This document shows positions 6,967 through 14,693 of a stretch of 19,039 bases of DNA, piece after piece (within the stretch, counting starts at the first letter, position 1; each line of letters starts with the position of its first letter). The DNA is from an uncultured Verrucomicrobiales bacterium (lineage in GTDB: Bacteria > Verrucomicrobiota > Verrucomicrobiae > Limisphaerales > CANJSG01), in contig CAMLMI010000046.1 in NCBI GenBank assembly GCA_946480965.1, forward strand, positions 1 through 19,039, written 5' to 3'. The notes beneath the pieces are model-generated. The model did no database searches and was not told where the DNA came from. It worked only from the letters and a program-made list of their open reading frames with translations. The translations under genes were made by a program, and so were the position numbers.

Positions 6967-8043
6967 TCAGCCTTCCAGCTTCACCGTCCGTTTATCCCGC
7001 GCGCTTTGGACGGCGGCGTCGGTGATCTGTTGGCCGATGCGGCTGATCTCGACCGAGACGGGGCCGCGCAGCGGTTCGCCGGTGGTCAGGCAGCGGAGGA
7101 AATACTGGATGGGATTCTGCATCGGGGCTTTCAGCTCGTCCGCCGCCACTTCGCGGATGGCCGGGGCCTTCCGGGTCTGGAGCGTGACCCAATCCTCGTA
7201 GTCGCCGGTGCCGAGCGTGCCGTCGGTCCCGTGGATGACGAACCCGCACTTGGGCTGCGGCTGGTCGGTCCACGGATCGGTGAAGGTGCCCCAGCGGGTC
7301 TCGAAGCGCGACAGCCCGTGCGCGTAGCGGGCGATGACGATGCTGTGTTCGTCCACTTCCAACGCGGGCGGCTCATCGACCACGGCGGTGACTTCGAGCG
7401 GAGCCCGTCCGCCCTGGAGCCAAGTGCCCAAGGTCGTGCCGTAGCCGAGGTAGTCCTGGAGCGAGCCGCCGCCGTGGGCGCGTTTGTAGAACCAACTGTG
7501 CGGCTTCCCGGCCTCCACTTCGGCGGCGGTGGTTTCCTTTTTGTCGGCCCCGTGCCAGAGCGGGCCGCGATTGCCGCCGTAGTGATAGACGCTCAGGACT
7601 TCGCCGATGGTGCCTTCATTGATCAACCGCTTGGCCATCATGTAGCCGCGTTGCCACGCGAGGGGCCAGTTGATGAGAAGCTGTTTCCCGGTCGCGCGCA
7701 CGGCGGCGATCATCGCGTCGGCTTCCGCCAAGGTGGCGGCGAAGGGTTTCTCCACCAGCAGATGCACGCCATACGGGGCAACCTTCTCGACCCATTCGCC
7801 GTGACGGGCGGCGGCTGGGCAGAGGATGACGAGATCAGGCCGGGTTTTCTCCAGGCACGCGCGGTAGTCGGGGAAGACGCGATCCACGCCCAAGCCGAAG
7901 CGCTGGGCGGCCGCCTGCATCCGCTCGGGCTGTTCGTCGCTGATCCCGACGAGTTCGACCTCGGGATGTTCGGCGGCCTGGCGCAGCAGGTCGCCCATGT
8001 GGAAGTGGTCGAAATTGATCCCGGCGATTCTCCAGCGTTTCAT
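6967..8043 (-). CDS. Gfo/Idh/MocA family oxidoreductase
   Basis: A 358-residue NAD(P)-dependent oxidoreductase-like protein. An N-terminal Rossmann fold (residues about 1-125) is followed by the family's alpha/beta C-terminal domain. The signature EKPFA (in GVHLLVEKPFAATLAEADAM), carrying the Lys that contacts cofactor and substrate, is present. The usual GxGxxG loop is altered: residues 8-13 read GINFDH, inside GINFDHFHMGDLL. A subgroup of the family may share this; otherwise cofactor binding could differ. The substrate is probably a sugar or inositol derivative, but this is family knowledge only. It lies 52 bp downstream of the GYF_2 gene on the same strand, so the two may be co-transcribed. 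Start at ATG 8043 with a purine-rich GGAAGAAAG about 14 nt upstream. Confidence 0.92.
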   Translation of the reverse strand: MKRWRIAGINFDHFHMGDLLRQAAEHPEVELVGISDEQPERMQAAAQRFGLGVDRVFPDYRACLEKTRPDLVILCPAAARHGEWVEKVAPYGVHLLVEKPFAATLAEADAMIAAVRATGKQLLINWPLAWQRGYMMAKRLINEGTIGEVLSVYHYGGNRGPLWHGADKKETTAAEVEAGKPHSWFYKRAHGGGSLQDYLGYGTTLGTWLQGGRAPLEVTAVVDEPPALEVDEHSIVIARYAHGLSRFETRWGTFTDPWTDQPQPKCGFVIHGTDGTLGTGDYEDWVTLQTRKAPAIREVAADELKAPMQNPIQYFLRCLTTGEPLRGPVSVEISRIGQQITDAAVQSARDKRTVKLEG

Positions 8044-8095
8044 GGCTCGGCCGCTTTCTTCCGCGAAATCGTCGCCGGGAACAAGCGCGCTTCCT

Positions 8096-8695
8096 TCAGC
8101 GCGCTCCCTTGAGCGTCTGGTGGATGCCGCGTGCGATCTGGAATCCCTGGAAGACCTGATAGATCGCGTAGCCCCGGATGATGATGCCGAGGATGCTCAT
8201 GCCGATCACGAGGAACACGAGATCGATCGCCAACAGCACCAGACCGACCACGAACGCCCACCGGTGCGCCCGGTAGGCGAAGAAGCCCAGGACGGCGAAG
8301 ATCACGGCGGTGAAGAGACCACCGATCAAGTGGACCATCTTCTCGTCGCCCTCGGCCGCAGACATGCCGATGAAGGCAAAGACCACGTTGACCACGGCGA
8401 TGATCCAGAACCAGCTCGCGTGGCCGCGCATCTCGGCCAGCGTCGTCATGTCCACGTCCTTGTAGCTCGCTTTGTGCTGGCGCAGGGCGGGCATGGCGGC
8501 GACGGATTTGGGCAAAGCGGGCCAGACCAGTTCCGCGAAACTTTCGGCCCGCAGCCAGTCCGGTTGGTCGCTGCGCCAAATGAAGGTGTCGCGGCGGATC
8601 GTCCCGGCAGAAACACAGCCCTGGATGAACGCAAGATCGTAAGGGCCGACCTGTTCGCCGTTGCCGCCGAGATAGGTGTAGTTCACGTCGCTCAT
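8096..8695 (-). CDS. GYF_2 (DUF4339) domain membrane protein
   Basis: A 199-residue protein. The N-terminal GYF_2 module (residues about 5-58) shows the family pattern: YTYLGGNGEQVGPYDL, then VSAGTIRRDTFIWR and W47. This fold is thought to bind proline-rich or other short segments. After a linker come three or four hydrophobic helices (about 95-113, 121-141, 146-166 and possibly 165-182). The C-terminus is basic (ARGIHQTLKGAR). The domain thus faces the cytoplasm next to a small membrane anchor. The precise role is unknown in this family. The gene lies between the kinase-like gene (187 bp upstream) and the Gfo/Idh/MocA gene (52 bp downstream), all on the minus strand. Start at ATG 8693-8695; no Shine-Dalgarno site is visible. 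Confidence 0.88.
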   Translation of the reverse strand: MSDVNYTYLGGNGEQVGPYDLAFIQGCVSAGTIRRDTFIWRSDQPDWLRAESFAELVWPALPKSVAAMPALRQHKASYKDVDMTTLAEMRGHASWFWIIAVVNVVFAFIGMSAAEGDEKMVHLIGGLFTAVIFAVLGFFAYRAHRWAFVVGLVLLAIDLVFLVIGMSILGIIIRGYAIYQVFQGFQIARGIHQTLKGAR

Positions 8696-8882
8696 GGTGG
8701 TAGTTCGTCTTGCCGGATTGATGGGACCGCCCTGCGGACGAAGCGGATACCGGATGGGGCTTGGCTTGGCAACTCCGGGGATGGCGGCGGAGCGGGGGAA
8801 TGCCGGCGACGGATCTTTGGGAGCAGGGGACTGACCGACGGCGGGAGGTTTTTCGGCCGCGTATCTGTCAAAGAAAGGGTGT

Positions 8883-10349
8883 CTAGCCTGATTGTCCCCG
8901 GGCTCCGGAACGGACCGGAGGCTCGGCGGAATCCGGGGCTTCGGTGAGCTCGGTGTCCGACTCGAAGGTGGTGTCGGATTCCGTCCCGCCTTCGGCGGCC
9001 AGCTTGACCGGCAACCAGAGCCGGACGGTGGTTCCCTTGCCCTCGGTGCTGGAGAGGCTCACGCGGCCGCCCATCAGCTTCACCAGACCGCGCACGACGG
9101 CCAATCCCAGTCCCCAGCCTTGGAGCTGGCGCGGGCGACGGACGCCTTTGAGCAGCATCTGGGGTTCGAACACTTCGTCGAGCCGATGCGCCGCGATACC
9201 CACGCCGGTGTCCTGCACCGAGATGAGCACCGCCGCCCGGTTGGCCGCAGTGTCGACATCGTCGAGACGGATGCGCAGCTCGATCCGTCCCTGTTCGGTG
9301 AACTTCACGGCGTTGTCGAGCAGGGCGGAGACGACCTGGTGGAGCCGGGTGGTGTCCAGGAGAACCATCGGCGGGTCCTGAGGTTCCAGCGCACAGTCCA
9401 GGGCCAACCGCTTCCGGGCGGCCTTGGCCATGAAGGCTTCGTGGGCCAGGTCGCGCACTTGGCGGAGATCGGTCGGCACGGGATGGAGGTGGAAGGTGCC
9501 GGCCTCGATCTTGAGCAGGTCGCGCGTGGCGTCGATCAGCGGCAGGACCGATTCGCCGGCCGCACGCAGATGGGCCAGCCATTGCCGGTGGTCGGGGTCG
9601 CGCAGGTCGGACTCCAGGAGGGAGGTGAAGCCCAGCACGGTGTTGATGGGATTGCGCAGCTCGCGGCTCATGTTCGCGACGAGGGCGTTGCGGCGGCGGT
9701 CGAGCAGCCGCCGTGAGATCTGGTCCTGGGTCCGCCGTTTCCTCCGGGCGGGCGCCCACAGGTAACCCACGAGTCCGGCCGCGCCGAGGAAGGCGCCCAG
9801 CGCGATCCATGCAGCCGCGCGGTCCGAGTCCGGCACCTCAGCATGGCGAAGAAAACGCGGATCGATCTCGTTCGTCTCGCGCATGGCGTCGAGCTGCTCC
9901 AGCAGGCCGCCGGACCGGGACCGCTTCAGCAAGCGGTCGCGGACCTTGTCGAACCCGAGGTCCCGCCGGTCCCGGACGGTCTCGCGGATATTGTCGAGGT
10001 GCAGCGCGGCGTTGGTGCGCAGGAGCGAGACCTGGGGGGCGAATTCCGGCATGTCCACCGCCACGGCGGCGAGCCGGTTGAGCGCGGCCTCGACCTCCGA
10101 CTCGACCTCGGCCAAGCGGTCGTCGTTGAGCTGCCAGCCGGCGATGGCGAACCACAGCTCCAGTTGCGCCGCCTCGTGCAGGACGATCTCCAGCTCGGCG
10201 AAGGCGTTGCGGTAGGCCTCGGCGGGGCTGCGCGAGACGGTCTCCCGCGATTCGCCCGATCCGATCCAGACACAGGAGACGATCCCCGCGAGGAAGAGCA
10301 CCCCGGCGGTCACATACGCCCCGATCCGCCCGATTGGTTTCCTTTGCAT
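8883..10349 (-). CDS. Membrane histidine-kinase-like protein lacking the phospho-acceptor His
   Basis: A 488-residue sensor-kinase-like protein: TM1 (about 11-30), an external helical sensor region (about 31-178), TM2 (179-199), a HisKA-like dimerisation helix (about 215-282) and a HATPase_c domain (about 295-450). The H-box reads NMSRELRNP where the family has NMSHELRTP: R229 (CGC, plus-strand 9663-9665) replaces the phosphorylated His. E230 and N233, corresponding to the ExxN/T phosphatase motif, are kept. The ATP site looks intact: N346 (LLDNAVKF), D380 (DTGVGI), FEP (394-396) and GWGLGL (411-416). No response regulator gene is adjacent. Autophosphorylation at the usual site is therefore impossible; a phosphatase, a partner in a heterodimer or an ATP-binding regulator are possible. 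I chose ATG 10349; an ATG at 10379 would add ten residues. The open frame continues to 12011 only as antisense of neighbouring genes. Confidence 0.88.
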   Translation of the reverse strand: MQRKPIGRIGAYVTAGVLFLAGIVSCVWIGSGESRETVSRSPAEAYRNAFAELEIVLHEAAQLELWFAIAGWQLNDDRLAEVESEVEAALNRLAAVAVDMPEFAPQVSLLRTNAALHLDNIRETVRDRRDLGFDKVRDRLLKRSRSGGLLEQLDAMRETNEIDPRFLRHAEVPDSDRAAAWIALGAFLGAAGLVGYLWAPARRKRRTQDQISRRLLDRRRNALVANMSRELRNPINTVLGFTSLLESDLRDPDHRQWLAHLRAAGESVLPLIDATRDLLKIEAGTFHLHPVPTDLRQVRDLAHEAFMAKAARKRLALDCALEPQDPPMVLLDTTRLHQVVSALLDNAVKFTEQGRIELRIRLDDVDTAANRAAVLISVQDTGVGIAAHRLDEVFEPQMLLKGVRRPRQLQGWGLGLAVVRGLVKLMGGRVSLSSTEGKGTTVRLWLPVKLAAEGGTESDTTFESDTELTEAPDSAEPPVRSGARGQSG

Positions 10350-10706
10350 GTTACGACGCGCTTCGGAAAGGGGTCCCATCCCGCATTCCACACCACCAGG
10401 GCTGATGCCCGGCCCGGGCCCGTTCACCCGCCGGTGCCTGCCCGACAAAGGACCGGGCGCGCCGCGAGTTGGCAAGTGCAGATTGCAGCCGATCCGCGCA
10501 CGCATCCCGCAAAACGCCCGCCGGTCCGTCGGTGCGCGTGAGCCGCGCTTTGTGGAGAACCCCGGAAATGCGGCCGTTTCCAAGGATGCGGAGCCGTCTC
10601 CGGACGCGGCACGGCTCCCGCTGGAGACGCGCCGGGTCTGCCTTGGGACAAGGCTCCGCCGCATAAAACCAACCTCAAGCCGATCCTCCGCGATCACCCC
10701 AGACGT
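10350..10706. other. 357-bp intergenic region between divergent genes
   Basis: No credible gene is seen here; short open frames on both strands have no recognisable content. It must hold the divergent promoters of the kinase-like gene and the glycosyltransferase. One structured element is visible: GGAGCCGT (10590-10597) pairs with ACGGCTCC (10611-10618) across a 13-nt loop, and within it GGAG-CCGT-CTCC and CTCC-CGCT-GGAG offer mutually exclusive smaller hairpins. No known riboswitch or RNA family was recognised. Confidence 0.6.
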
Positions 10707-11603
10707 ATGATGTTTTCCATCGTGGTCCCGACCTGTCGCCGCAACGCGTCCCTGGCCGAATGCCTGGAGCGACTCCTTCCCCCCGCCGCTAGGCGCAACG
10801 GCACACCGTTCGAGGTGATCGTCACGGACGATGCGCCGCCCCCCAACGCCGAGCCCATGCTGAAGGAGCGCTTCCCCGAAGCGCGCTGGATCGCCGGCCC
10901 CGGTCGGGGGCCGGCGGCCAACCGCAACCACGGGGCCCGGCACGCTCGCGGGGAATGGATCGTCTTCTGCGACGACGACTGCCTGCCTTCGCCGGACCTG
11001 CTGGACGCCTACGCCCGCGCCATCGCCGCCGCGCCCTCGGCGCAGGTGCTCGAAGGCCGCATCCACGCCGACCGACCCAAGCGGCGCATGGACGAGGTGT
11101 CGCCCATCAACGAAAGCGGCGGCTACCTCTGGTCGTGCAATTTCGCTATCCGCCGCAAGACCTTCGAGGCATTGGGCGGGTTCGACGAGGCCTACCGCTT
11201 CGCGGCGATGGAGGACGTGGACCTGCGAGAGCGCCTGCGCGACGCGGGCATCCCGATCCCATTCGTGCCGGAGGCCTCGGTCTGCCATCCGTGGCGGCGG
11301 CACGGGGGCTGGAGCAGCATCGACCGGTCGGTGCGCTCCCACGCCATCTTCTGGCAGAGGCATCCGGACCATCTCCGTTCCCATCCGCCCCGCGCCTATT
11401 TGCGCGCCCTCGTGCGCACGGCGATCAAGCGCACCGGCCCCGAGCTTGTCGCCATGAAGGGCCGGGGTTGGCAGGGCGCGGCTTTGGACCTGCTCTCGCT
11501 CGGACGCCTCGCCTGGCTCTCCGCGAAGATGCGCTCGCCCCGAGCCGAGGCCGCGCGTCCCGCCGTGCAATCGAGCTTCCAGACCGCCGGACAACCCGGC
11601 TGA
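10707..11603 (+). CDS. Family 2 glycosyltransferase
   Basis: A 298-residue GT-A fold enzyme. The N-terminus MMFSIVVPTCRR is the first strand of the nucleotide-sugar fold. The first acidic pair is D41-D42 (VIVTDDAPP), the metal-binding DxD-type motif is CDDDC (D89-D91), and the acceptor-side region has GGFDEAYRF followed by MEDVDLRERLRDAG, the catalytic ED motif of GT2/Glyco_transf_7C proteins. No membrane helix is evident, so it probably works at the cytoplasmic face on a polysaccharide, lipid or protein acceptor. The donor and acceptor cannot be told. It is not in a polysaccharide cluster. Two ATG codons adjoin (10707, 10710); the first is used here. The cyclase gene follows on the same strand after 103 bp. 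Confidence 0.93.
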   Translation: MMFSIVVPTCRRNASLAECLERLLPPAARRNGTPFEVIVTDDAPPPNAEPMLKERFPEARWIAGPGRGPAANRNHGARHARGEWIVFCDDDCLPSPDLLDAYARAIAAAPSAQVLEGRIHADRPKRRMDEVSPINESGGYLWSCNFAIRRKTFEALGGFDEAYRFAAMEDVDLRERLRDAGIPIPFVPEASVCHPWRRHGGWSSIDRSVRSHAIFWQRHPDHLRSHPPRAYLRALVRTAIKRTGPELVAMKGRGWQGAALDLLSLGRLAWLSAKMRSPRAEAARPAVQSSFQTAGQPG

Positions 11604-11706
11604 ACCATCCGCCCGCCACGGGCCTTGAGCCCGGTCCCGTGCATCGGGGACCGGAACTCGATGCGCCCGGTTGCCAACCCGTCCCGCTGCCGCCAGTCTC
11701 GCCGCC

Positions 11707-14388
11707 GTGTCGGATCGTCCCTCTGGAACCATCACGTTTCTCTTCAGCGACATCGAAGGCAGCACCCGCAAATGGGAGCAGCAGCCCGAGGCGATGCGCG
11801 TCGCGTTGGGCCTGCATGACCGGCTCCTGCGCGCGGCGTTCGAGGCCCAGGGCGGCTTCGTCTTCAAGACCATCGGCGACGCCTTTTGCGTGGCCTTCGG
11901 CACGCCGCAGGGCGCGTTGATCGGGGCCGTGGAGGCGCAGCGCGCGCTGCACCGGGCGGAATGGGCCGGGATCGAACCGATCAAGGTCCGCATGGCGCTC
12001 CACACCGGCACGGCGGAGCAGCGGGATGGGGACTACTTCGGCCCGGCGCTGAACCGCGTCAGCCGCATCCTTTCCTCGGCGCACGGCGGCCAGGTGCTGC
12101 TGTCGTTGCCGACGGAGGAGCTGGTCCGGGATTTCCTCCCGCCGGGCGTGCAGCTCCGGGCGTTGGGCGAACATCGCCTGCGCGATCTCGCCCGGCCGGA
12201 GCACCTGTTCCAGATCGCGGGCCACGACTTCCCGTCGCAGTTCCCGGCGCTGCGTTCGCTGGAAAGCGTGCCGAACAATCTGCCGCTCCAGATCACCAGC
12301 TTCATTGGCCGCGAACGCGAGATGGAGGAGGTGAAACGGATGCTCGGCGGCACGCGGCTGTTGACGCTGACCGGCATGGGCGGCACGGGGAAGACGCGGC
12401 TGTCGCTCCAGGTCGCCGCCGAGCTGTTCGACACGTTTCCGGACGGCGTCTGGTTCGTCGAGTTCGCCACCATCGCGGACTCGGACCGGGTGGAGGAAAC
12501 GGTCGCGGGAACCCTGGAAGTGCGGCCCGAATCGGGCCGTCCCTTGACAGCGGCGCTGGCCACCTTCCTCCGGGACAAACGGGCGCTCCTCGTCTTCGAC
12601 AACTGCGAGCATGTGGTCGCGGGGTGCGCCCGGCTCGCCGAAGCGCTCCTCCGCAGCAGCCCGCGCCTGCGAATCCTGGCCAGCAGCCGCGAACCGCTCG
12701 GCATTCCCGGCGAACGGTCCTGGACCTTGCCGCCGCTGTCCTTGCCGGACCATTGGCGCGACCTGGCGAAAGGGCCGGGCGCGGGCGCGGAGCTGGGCCG
12801 CTACGAAGCCGTGCGCCTCTTCGCCGAACGCGCCGCCGCGGTGCATCCGCCGTTCAGGCTGACCGAGGAGAACACGCCGCTCGTGGCCCAGATCTGCTGG
12901 AGGCTCGACGGCATCGCCCTCGCCATCGAGCTGGCCGCCGCGCGGGTGCGGGTGCTGACGCTGGAACAGATCGTGGAGCGTCTGGACGACCGCTTCCATC
13001 TGCTGACAACCGGCGGCCGAACTGCAGTGCCCCGCCAGAAGACGCTGCGCGCGCTCATCGACTGGAGCCACGAGTTGCTGAACGACGCGGAACGGATGCT
13101 CCTTCGCCGCCTGTCCGTCTTCGCCCGGGGCCGCAGCCTGGAAGCCATCGAGGCCGTCTGCACCGGCCACGGGCTGGAAAAGGCGGAGATCGTCGATCTG
13201 CTTTCACAGCTCGTGGACAAGTCGCTCCTCACGATGGAGACCTCCGCCGAGGGGCTGACGCGCTACTTCATGCTGGAGTCCATCTGGGACTACAGCCGCG
13301 AGAAGCTCGCCGCCGCCGGCGAGGACCGGATCTTCCGCGAACGCCACCTCGACCACTTCCTCGCCTTCGCCGAGGAGGCGGCCCCCGAGCTGCGCGGTCC
13401 GGGACAGAGGAAGTGGCTTCGGCTCGTCGAACAGGAGGAGATGAACCTCCGCTTCGCCCTCGAGAGCGCCGAGGAGCTCCCCGGCCAGATCGCCAAGGGA
13501 CTGCGTCTGCTGACGGCGCTCCAGCGCTTCATCGAGGTGCGCGGGCTCTTCACCGAATCGCGCGAAGTCCTGTCCCGGCTCCTGGCTCATGCCGAGGCGG
13601 CGCCCCGGGACCGCATCCGGGCCCGGGCCTTGGCCGTGGCGGGACGCTGGGCGTGGATCACCGACCGGATCGACGAGTGCATCGCCCGGAACGAAGAGGC
13701 GCTGGCCATCTGCGGTGAGCTGGAAGACGCCAAGGGCACCGCCGACCTGTTGGCCGCCCTGGGCCTGGCGGCGATGGATCGGGGCGATCTCGTTCTCGCC
13801 CGGCAGCGTCTGGCCGAAGCCGAGAAGATCGCCCACACCCTGGCCAGCCGCCGGGTCCGGGCCCATGTCGCCCACGTGCAGGCCGCCCTTGCCGCCCACG
13901 AGCGCCGCTTCGAGGAAGCCCTGCGTTTCGACGAGGAAGCCCTGATGCTCTGCCGCCAGCTCGGCGATGTCTGGCAGTCGCTCGTCTCCTGCTGGTCGGC
14001 GGGCTTGAACGCCGTGGCGTTGGGTAGGTTCGACCTCGCCCGCCAATCCCTCTCGGAATGCTTCCGCGTCGGCCACGATCTCGGCAATCGCTGGGGCGCG
14101 TTCTATCCCCTGGAGGCTTTTGCCGCGCTGGCCTTCGCCGAAGGCCGCCACGAGGACGCCGCCCGCCTCTGGGGAGCGGCCGAAAGCCAGCGCCACCGTG
14201 TCGGAATCTTCGCCCAGTCCATCGATCACCCGGCCGCCGCCGCCGTGCTCGCGGTTCCTCCCGGGTTCGACGCCCGCCGATACCCGGCCGCCCACGCCGA
14301 AGGCCGCACCCTCGGCCTCGACGCCGCCATCGCCCTGGCCCTGCACCCTGCGTCCACCGGCGACACCGAAATGCGCGTCAAAGCCTGA
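11707..14388 (+). CDS. Class III adenylate cyclase fused to an NTPase and TPR-like repeats
   Basis: An 893-residue multidomain signalling protein. The N-terminal class III cyclase domain (about 5-175) has every catalytic residue: metal ligands D15 (FLFSDIEGST) and D58 (KTIGDAF), purine-selecting K54 and D109 (GDYFG), and transition-state N116 and R120 (NRVSR). The K/D pair predicts ATP as substrate and cAMP as product. An AAA/NB-ARC-like STAND NTPase follows (about 200-480) with Walker A GMGGTGKT (223-230), Walker B LLVFDN (D298) and RQKTLRALIDWSHELL. The C-terminal half is helical and TPR-like. Such proteins, known in mycobacteria and other bacteria, often end in a LuxR helix-turn-helix; here there is none. 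GTG 11707 gives the usual SDRPSGTITFLF start; a TTG at 11671 is possible. No Shine-Dalgarno site. The protein is likely cytoplasmic. Confidence 0.92.
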   Translation: MSDRPSGTITFLFSDIEGSTRKWEQQPEAMRVALGLHDRLLRAAFEAQGGFVFKTIGDAFCVAFGTPQGALIGAVEAQRALHRAEWAGIEPIKVRMALHTGTAEQRDGDYFGPALNRVSRILSSAHGGQVLLSLPTEELVRDFLPPGVQLRALGEHRLRDLARPEHLFQIAGHDFPSQFPALRSLESVPNNLPLQITSFIGREREMEEVKRMLGGTRLLTLTGMGGTGKTRLSLQVAAELFDTFPDGVWFVEFATIADSDRVEETVAGTLEVRPESGRPLTAALATFLRDKRALLVFDNCEHVVAGCARLAEALLRSSPRLRILASSREPLGIPGERSWTLPPLSLPDHWRDLAKGPGAGAELGRYEAVRLFAERAAAVHPPFRLTEENTPLVAQICWRLDGIALAIELAAARVRVLTLEQIVERLDDRFHLLTTGGRTAVPRQKTLRALIDWSHELLNDAERMLLRRLSVFARGRSLEAIEAVCTGHGLEKAEIVDLLSQLVDKSLLTMETSAEGLTRYFMLESIWDYSREKLAAAGEDRIFRERHLDHFLAFAEEAAPELRGPGQRKWLRLVEQEEMNLRFALESAEELPGQIAKGLRLLTALQRFIEVRGLFTESREVLSRLLAHAEAAPRDRIRARALAVAGRWAWITDRIDECIARNEEALAICGELEDAKGTADLLAALGLAAMDRGDLVLARQRLAEAEKIAHTLASRRVRAHVAHVQAALAAHERRFEEALRFDEEALMLCRQLGDVWQSLVSCWSAGLNAVALGRFDLARQSLSECFRVGHDLGNRWGAFYPLEAFAALAFAEGRHEDAARLWGAAESQRHRVGIFAQSIDHPAAAAVLAVPPGFDARRYPAAHAEGRTLGLDAAIALALHPASTGDTEMRVKA

Positions 14389-14421
14389 AGCAACGGAGGC
14401 TCGGCTCGCTGGGTTGCGCGC

Positions 14422-14578
14422 TCACCACCCGCGCTCGATGCTGCGGCGCTGCCAGAGGAACTCGAACATGTTGCCCTCGTGCGGCTGGTCCCAGGAGATA
14501 TTCATGGTCGAGACGGGGCCGATGTTCAGGCGGTCGATCTCGCCGCAGGCGTAGAGCTGTTCGATGAAGGCTTCGTCC
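14422..14578 (-). repeat. 157-bp direct repeat, copy 1
   Basis: Identical to 17769-17925 apart from three substitutions, at 14428, 14500 and 14547 (about 98% identity). The two copies are in the same orientation, 3347 bp apart. Read as code, two of the changes are silent and one changes Lys to Asn. Confidence 0.95.
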
Positions 14579-14617
14579 GGAGCGGTCGCGGGCCGGTCAG
14601 CGTAGCCGATGTGCCGG
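14422..14617 (-). pseudogene. Truncated copy of an aldehyde dehydrogenase 3' end
   Basis: On the minus strand the residues DEAFIEQLYACGEIDRLN onward to RRSIERGW and a stop match the C-terminus of the aldehyde dehydrogenase encoded at the right end of the window. Only one residue differs (MNIS for MKIS). Upstream of DEAF the match breaks, but HIGY reappears at about 14603-14615, where 12 of 13 bases agree, with one codon fewer between the two blocks. A 69-residue open frame exists (from 14631), but it lacks the catalytic Cys and the cofactor fold, so a function is unlikely. It lies in the gap before the S41 peptidase gene; the remainder of that gap (14389-14421 and 14618-14693) shows no gene. 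Confidence 0.85.
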
Positions 14618-14693
14618 AAGGAACGACGCATCGGGTGGCCGACCCGATCTTGGCGCTTTTCAACCGTTCAACCACGGATACCGTCGCATTCCA

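Noticed and set aside
6955..8112. 385-residue plus-strand open frame opposite the Gfo/Idh/MocA gene
   Set aside because: A shadow frame caused by high GC codon use. The minus strand has the EKPFA family motif and a proper start.
8866..8871. TTGACA on the minus strand upstream of the GYF_2 gene
   Set aside because: A perfect -35 hexamer, but no acceptable -10 element at 16-18 bp, so it is probably chance.
10350..12011. Minus-strand extension of the kinase-like frame to 1042 residues
   Set aside because: The extra 554 residues are low-complexity antisense of the glycosyltransferase and cyclase genes. The membrane-protein start MQRKPIGRIGAYV at 10349 gives a complete domain layout.
11425..13170. 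581-residue minus-strand open frame opposite the cyclase-NTPase gene
   Set aside because: The plus strand has a full set of cyclase catalytic residues and Walker motifs; the antisense product is repetitive and Arg/Gly-rich.
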